A stretch of 64,000 nucleotides of DNA from Bostrychus sinensis (lineage: Eukaryota > Chordata > Actinopteri > Gobiiformes > Eleotridae): contig CM036244.1 in NCBI GenBank assembly GCA_020698575.1, forward strand, positions 24,089,034 to 24,153,033, read 5' to 3'. Under the pieces are notes generated by a model. The model made no database searches. It was not told the origin of the DNA and worked only from the letters and a program-made list of their open reading frames with translations. Made by a program: the position numbers and the translations under genes. Positions 59,949-64,000 of this stretch are shown here, in pieces. Position 1 is the stretch's first letter. Each line of letters opens with the position of its first letter.

Positions 59949-62900
59949 TATGTATTTATCTGAGAACACAAGTGACTGTAGTAGAGTGCAAGAGCAACAC
60001 AAAGCTGCACGCTGCACTCTGAAGCACACCCTGAAGCAGTCATCAGCAGAGTAGTAAACAGGACAATTACTTCATACTGCTGGTAAATTACTGTATATTG
60101 CCAAATTCTTCAAACGTGATATCTTTGATACAGTTCATAAACATGTTTATTCACTTACAGTTATACGGTCAGCACATTTATTTTCATAAACATGTGGACC
60201 AATTGCCAAATTCATTAATATCCATCATGTTTAATTAATCATATAGCTGGGCAGCTAGTTCGCAGTCATTATTGCTGAGCAAGAAGCAAAAGTCTGTGAT
60301 GAGGTTTAGTCATTATTTCCCTCCATGTGATTAATCTCTGCTTTCATCTAACAAATGGGGAAAATGAAGCAGTTCTATGTCAGTGCATTTGTAATTGTGA
60401 ATTTAAGCGTGACATATTATGAAGACAAGTTTTGACAGAAATCTTTTTCTGTCAGTCTCATCGCAACCCCCCCACCCCCCGCCCTCTGCTCAGCTTGTGA
60501 CAAATACAATGATCAATGCTTTGTCATGTTGTTGTTTGTACGAGTGCATCTAAAAATACCATGAAACCTACAAATATCAAATACAAAGCCAACAATTTCA
60601 CTCAGCCTCAAAAGTATTTTAAACTGCTTTGAACGTCTCTTTCTGACATTACACATTGGAAACACAAACAATATACTAGTCATTGTAGCTGTAGTGAGAG
60701 ATATTCAAATACAATTACACCAGCTGATTGGTGACAATGCTATTAACCGAAATGTATTCCTGCAATTACAGGTTCCACCAGAGAACTGCTTTATTTTCCA
60801 TTGAGACTATACAAGTTTGCATGCACAGATCATACTAACTCCCTGCTTTGTTTGAGTACTCATTAAACCAATTCTTTCAGCCCCTACTGAAATTAAACAC
60901 GCTGTGGTGAATTTTTTGTACATCTCACTTTTCCTTTAAGCTCCAGTGAGTGGGGGATATTTTAAATACTAATTGTTAAAGGTTCATGTTCTTGCCATTT
61001 AGTAGTGGGAAATCTCATTTAGACGTTATAAGCTCTGTTCAGCTCGAGCCCTTATTCCCATTCAGAATGTAGATTTCTCATCATTGTGGATTGTTGTATA
61101 CTTTAAATCTTATTGATTTCTTTGTTCAGCAATTTCTTCTCATTATGGCCATAATCAGATTTAAGGCTCCACAGATGAGATTAGAGCTAGCCTTTACCTT
61201 CCAGCTGCAACACATGGGGGTCTATCTGCCTATGTACAGTGCCTGGCTTTTACACAACGCTGACTAATGTCTTCTGGCACACATGATTTTCGGGAAATCA
61301 ATTTCTGCACAATAACTAGCCCAGTCAAGAATCTGCCCTGTGGAATAAAAGAAAGCATATTACTTCTAATATGGACCCTATTATCAAAGACACACAGTCA
61401 TACATTATTTAGTGAATGCCAGTTTCACAAGGCTGGTTCAAAAACAAACATGAATTATTCATTTATACCCTGATTTTTCTCTGCGTAATTAATATTAAGA
61501 ACAATCAGCTCATCACAAAGCAAACACACTAGGCATTTTAAAAGTTTCTCAGTATAAAAATGTAATAGTGTTTCATCAGTGCCTAGCTTTTTGAAAAATA
61601 GTGCTCATTGGCTGTGAAGGGGGAATCCTGCAGTTGTATCGATTTAAGTCCAGGTTAAAGGTTTGGCCATTATTCTGCCACAGAAAGGGATCACCCTTCT
61701 AGCCCAGAGATCAATGAGGAGCCCGCAGCTATAATTACCATGCACTTGATGATGTTATTATTACTTTGGCATGCACTGGAGAAATTGACTCCATCAGCCC
61801 ATTGTATGAAATAAGGACAGTGTATCAATAGAAAAATCTAGACACTTGATTTATTTTTTGATTACAACTGCGGTGTCACACAGCTCACAAATGCAGCCAT
61901 GATAAATAATGTAATAATAAAAGCCAGAGCAATAAACAGTGCCAGCAGCTGGCAGGGCAACTGCCTGTCAAATCTGTAGACTAACAAGCAGATGTTTCCC
62001 TAATTGTCCCGATGCTGAATATTGAATAGTTATGATAACATTTCTTAAGCATAAATTAAGCTAATAATGTATCTTTTTTTTTTTTCATTCTGCACAATTA
62101 AATTAGTCTTAGGAAAACAAGTTATAAGAAGTACAAGGGCATTAATAGCGGGCAGATTTGCTCTAACTGTTGTCTAAATGTCACAGGCCACAATCCAGAT
62201 GCCGACTCATTCACACGGCGCCTGGAGGGAGCCCGATAAAGGTTGCAAATGTCAATTATGTCTGATAAAGTTTGGAAAGGCAGATTTCTGTTATCTTTGC
62301 ACTTTGGGGTTTAAATACAAATGCACACAATGATTTAGTTGTCTTGCTGCTGAAAACAAAGACCTAGAGTCATTTTCAACAATATAGCATAAATTAATAA
62401 TGATCAAATAAGCTTTCCATGTCATTCACTCAGTGCAAAAACTTTCTGCTAATCAATATCATTAGCATATACATTTTCCTATCGGAGCTGGATTTCACTC
62501 TTCATAAGATTTAAAGTTCATATTTATTGTTGTACTTGTTAAGTGATTTAAAGAAAAAGATCACACAAAGACTGAACGAAAATAACCCTCGACACAGATG
62601 AGACATATAAAGCCCATATTAGCATATGGACTCGTAGTATGGTCCAATCAATAGAGTGCAGTATTTGAACATGTAGAAATATTTTGGCAGGCAGAGCTGG
62701 TGTAGTATTACATGAGGATGTGTGTTGCCATGTGGAGACCTCCAGCCCACATTGTGTGGGTAGATATAGGACCCAAGTATAAATAGTTGCTCTTCACACG
62801 TTTAAGGTCTTCACACTTCCTGACACGCCGGGCCAAGTGAGATCAATGTGAGAATGCTGATCGCACTGTGCATTTCCTGCTTGTTTTTCTAATAAATTAA

Positions 62901-63449
62901 CTTCTATGCATTCATTCTCACAAAACAACTATTGACAACAAAAATACCAAAAAAAAAAAAAAAACTGAGATCAGGCTTAACTGATTAGTAAAGGGTGAGG
63001 TGTAGAGTCTGTAAATAGAGGCACACCAGATGTTGCTGTATAGGTCAAGTCACAATATAATGAATTATTTAAATGATTCAACAAGAAAGTAAATCGTTTA
63101 AATAAACAAGTACTCCATAGAAACCAGTATAGATTTCAATACTTCCTGTTGCCTAATGCAGACATAGTGAGAAGTGTTGGAGAAGAAGGGCATCTTTTTT
63201 TCAATTTTATTTCTTAATGAAGTCAAACAATATTTAACTGTTGACATTTTAATGTGAACTCATTCACAGACCTATTTACTCTTTGGTTTGTAGACAACAG
63301 CTTGTCCCTGCAGGGTTACTGTAGGTGCCCACATGGTCTAGAAAAAGAGGTGTAATTGCACCCTGTAATTTGGCCAGCAGATGCCACCAACAACGATTCA
63401 CTGTTACTATGGGGCTTGGAGGAAATGTTTCATGTAGGCGTACAACCCT
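59949..63449. other. intergenic stretch with candidate conserved non-coding elements
   Basis: No exon was recognised. Bases 60230-60450, 61000-61230, 61620-61990 and 62150-62310 are unique and complex, rich in homeodomain-type words (TAATTA, CAATTA, ATAATTAC) and without repeat signatures. A C-run lies at 60466-60482. Confidence 0.3.
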
Positions 63450-63567
63450 CAGGCATAACATTATGATCACTGAAAGGTGAAGTGAATAACAGTTGGTCAG
63501 AACGTCTCCAAAACTGCAGCTCTTGTGGGTTGTTTCCAGTCTGCAGAGGTCAGTGTCTATGAAAAAT
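63450..63567 (+). mobile_element. 5' fragment of a third Tc1-type transposon
   Basis: CATAACATTATGATCACTGA followed by AAGGTGAAGTGAATAAC matches the sequence just inside the terminus of a common teleost Tc1 family. After an internal deletion at about 63490 the codons VGQNVSKTAALVGCFQSAEV, then SVYEKW, give the transposase helix-turn-helix. The rest of the element is missing at the junction with LINE sequence. Confidence 0.8.
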
Positions 63568-64000
63568 GGCTTAATTCCTCAAGCCTGGAAAAAGGTAGCA
63601 GATTGAATCCACACAATTATGGGCCAATGTCAATAACATCAAATGTGGGGAAATTATTAGAGCAAATAATCAACAAAAAGCTACTGGATTGTTTTGTGTG
63701 CAAACAATCTAATCTCTGTGTAACAATTCAGATTCTTACCCTGGCACTCCACAGCAGACCAGTTAAGTTTTCTTTATCACAAATATCTATTGTTATTGGA
63801 GCAAAGATTCTCATGCTGTATTATTTTTGGACTTAGCAGCTGCATTTAACACTGTACCTCACTCAGCAATTATTCAAAAACTTCCAGCATATGGAATTTG
63901 TTGGAAACTGTTTTGTTGGATTGTAAAGTACTTAACTGACAGGCAACAAGCTGTTAAAATTAATGAAGCTCTCTCTGGGATGCTTCCAGTCAGTTCAGGA
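63565..64000 (+). mobile_element. non-LTR retrotransposon reverse-transcriptase fragment, continuing past the window
   Basis: After IPQAWKK come NPHNYGPMSITSNVGKLLEQ, a variant of the NYRPISLTSxxGKLLE motif of LINE reverse transcriptases. A frame change near 63810 leads to SHAVLFLDLAAAFNTVPHSA, the FLDLxKAFDTVDH block with the first catalytic Asp, and then YLTDRQQAVKIN and LPVSSG, the usual lead into the PQGS region. At least one frameshift and a diverged middle make it a relic. The clade is not determined. Confidence 0.82.

Noticed and set aside
1..64000. CRISPR arrays, bacterial operons, phage or viral integrations
   Set aside because: No regularly spaced direct repeats, no bacterial gene organisation, and no recognisable viral coding sequence were seen.

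Overview
The window is vertebrate genomic DNA, almost certainly from a teleost fish. It is AT-rich and intron-bearing, with long non-coding stretches. The interspersed repeats are typical of teleosts: degenerate Tc1/mariner elements, hAT non-autonomous elements, LINE tails and tRNA-like SINE sequence. No prokaryotic features (operons, Shine-Dalgarno sites, CRISPR arrays) were seen.

The one securely identified gene is a delta-1 protocadherin, recognisable as protocadherin-1 (pcdh1), on the minus strand at the left end. Two coding exons carry it. Coding exon 1 (7189 down to 6395) encodes the signal peptide, EC1, EC2 and the start of EC3. Coding exon 2 (5586 down to 3403, or to 3373 with read-through) encodes the rest of EC3 to EC7, the transmembrane helix and a cytoplasmic tail with the conserved delta-1 motif block. 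Both junctions are phase 0. The terminal donor CAG|GTAAGA can be read through into nine more codons and a stop, giving a complete short isoform of 1002 residues. A longer isoform would need exons beyond position 1. An acceptor just upstream of the ATG implies a 5' untranslated exon, and the best candidate lies in a CpG-rich segment at 15.8-16.6 kb.

Inside the proposed 8.6-kb first intron, on the opposite strand, a set of exon-like segments (10.6-13.4 kb) has good splice signals and largely matching reading phases. I do not recognise the product. This possible nested antisense gene is the most interesting unexplained signal here.

From about 17 kb to the right end I find no convincing host gene. 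This desert holds an (AT)n/(GT)n microsatellite, two internally deleted Tc1-type transposons, at least two hAT-like non-autonomous elements plus one with a perfect 8-bp target duplication, a tRNA-derived SINE, LINE 3' fragments and a 16-copy dispersed repeat family partly linked to a tRNA-like module. It also holds several unique stretches that look like candidate conserved non-coding elements. At the extreme right a Tc1 transposase fragment is joined to a LINE reverse-transcriptase fragment that runs off the window.
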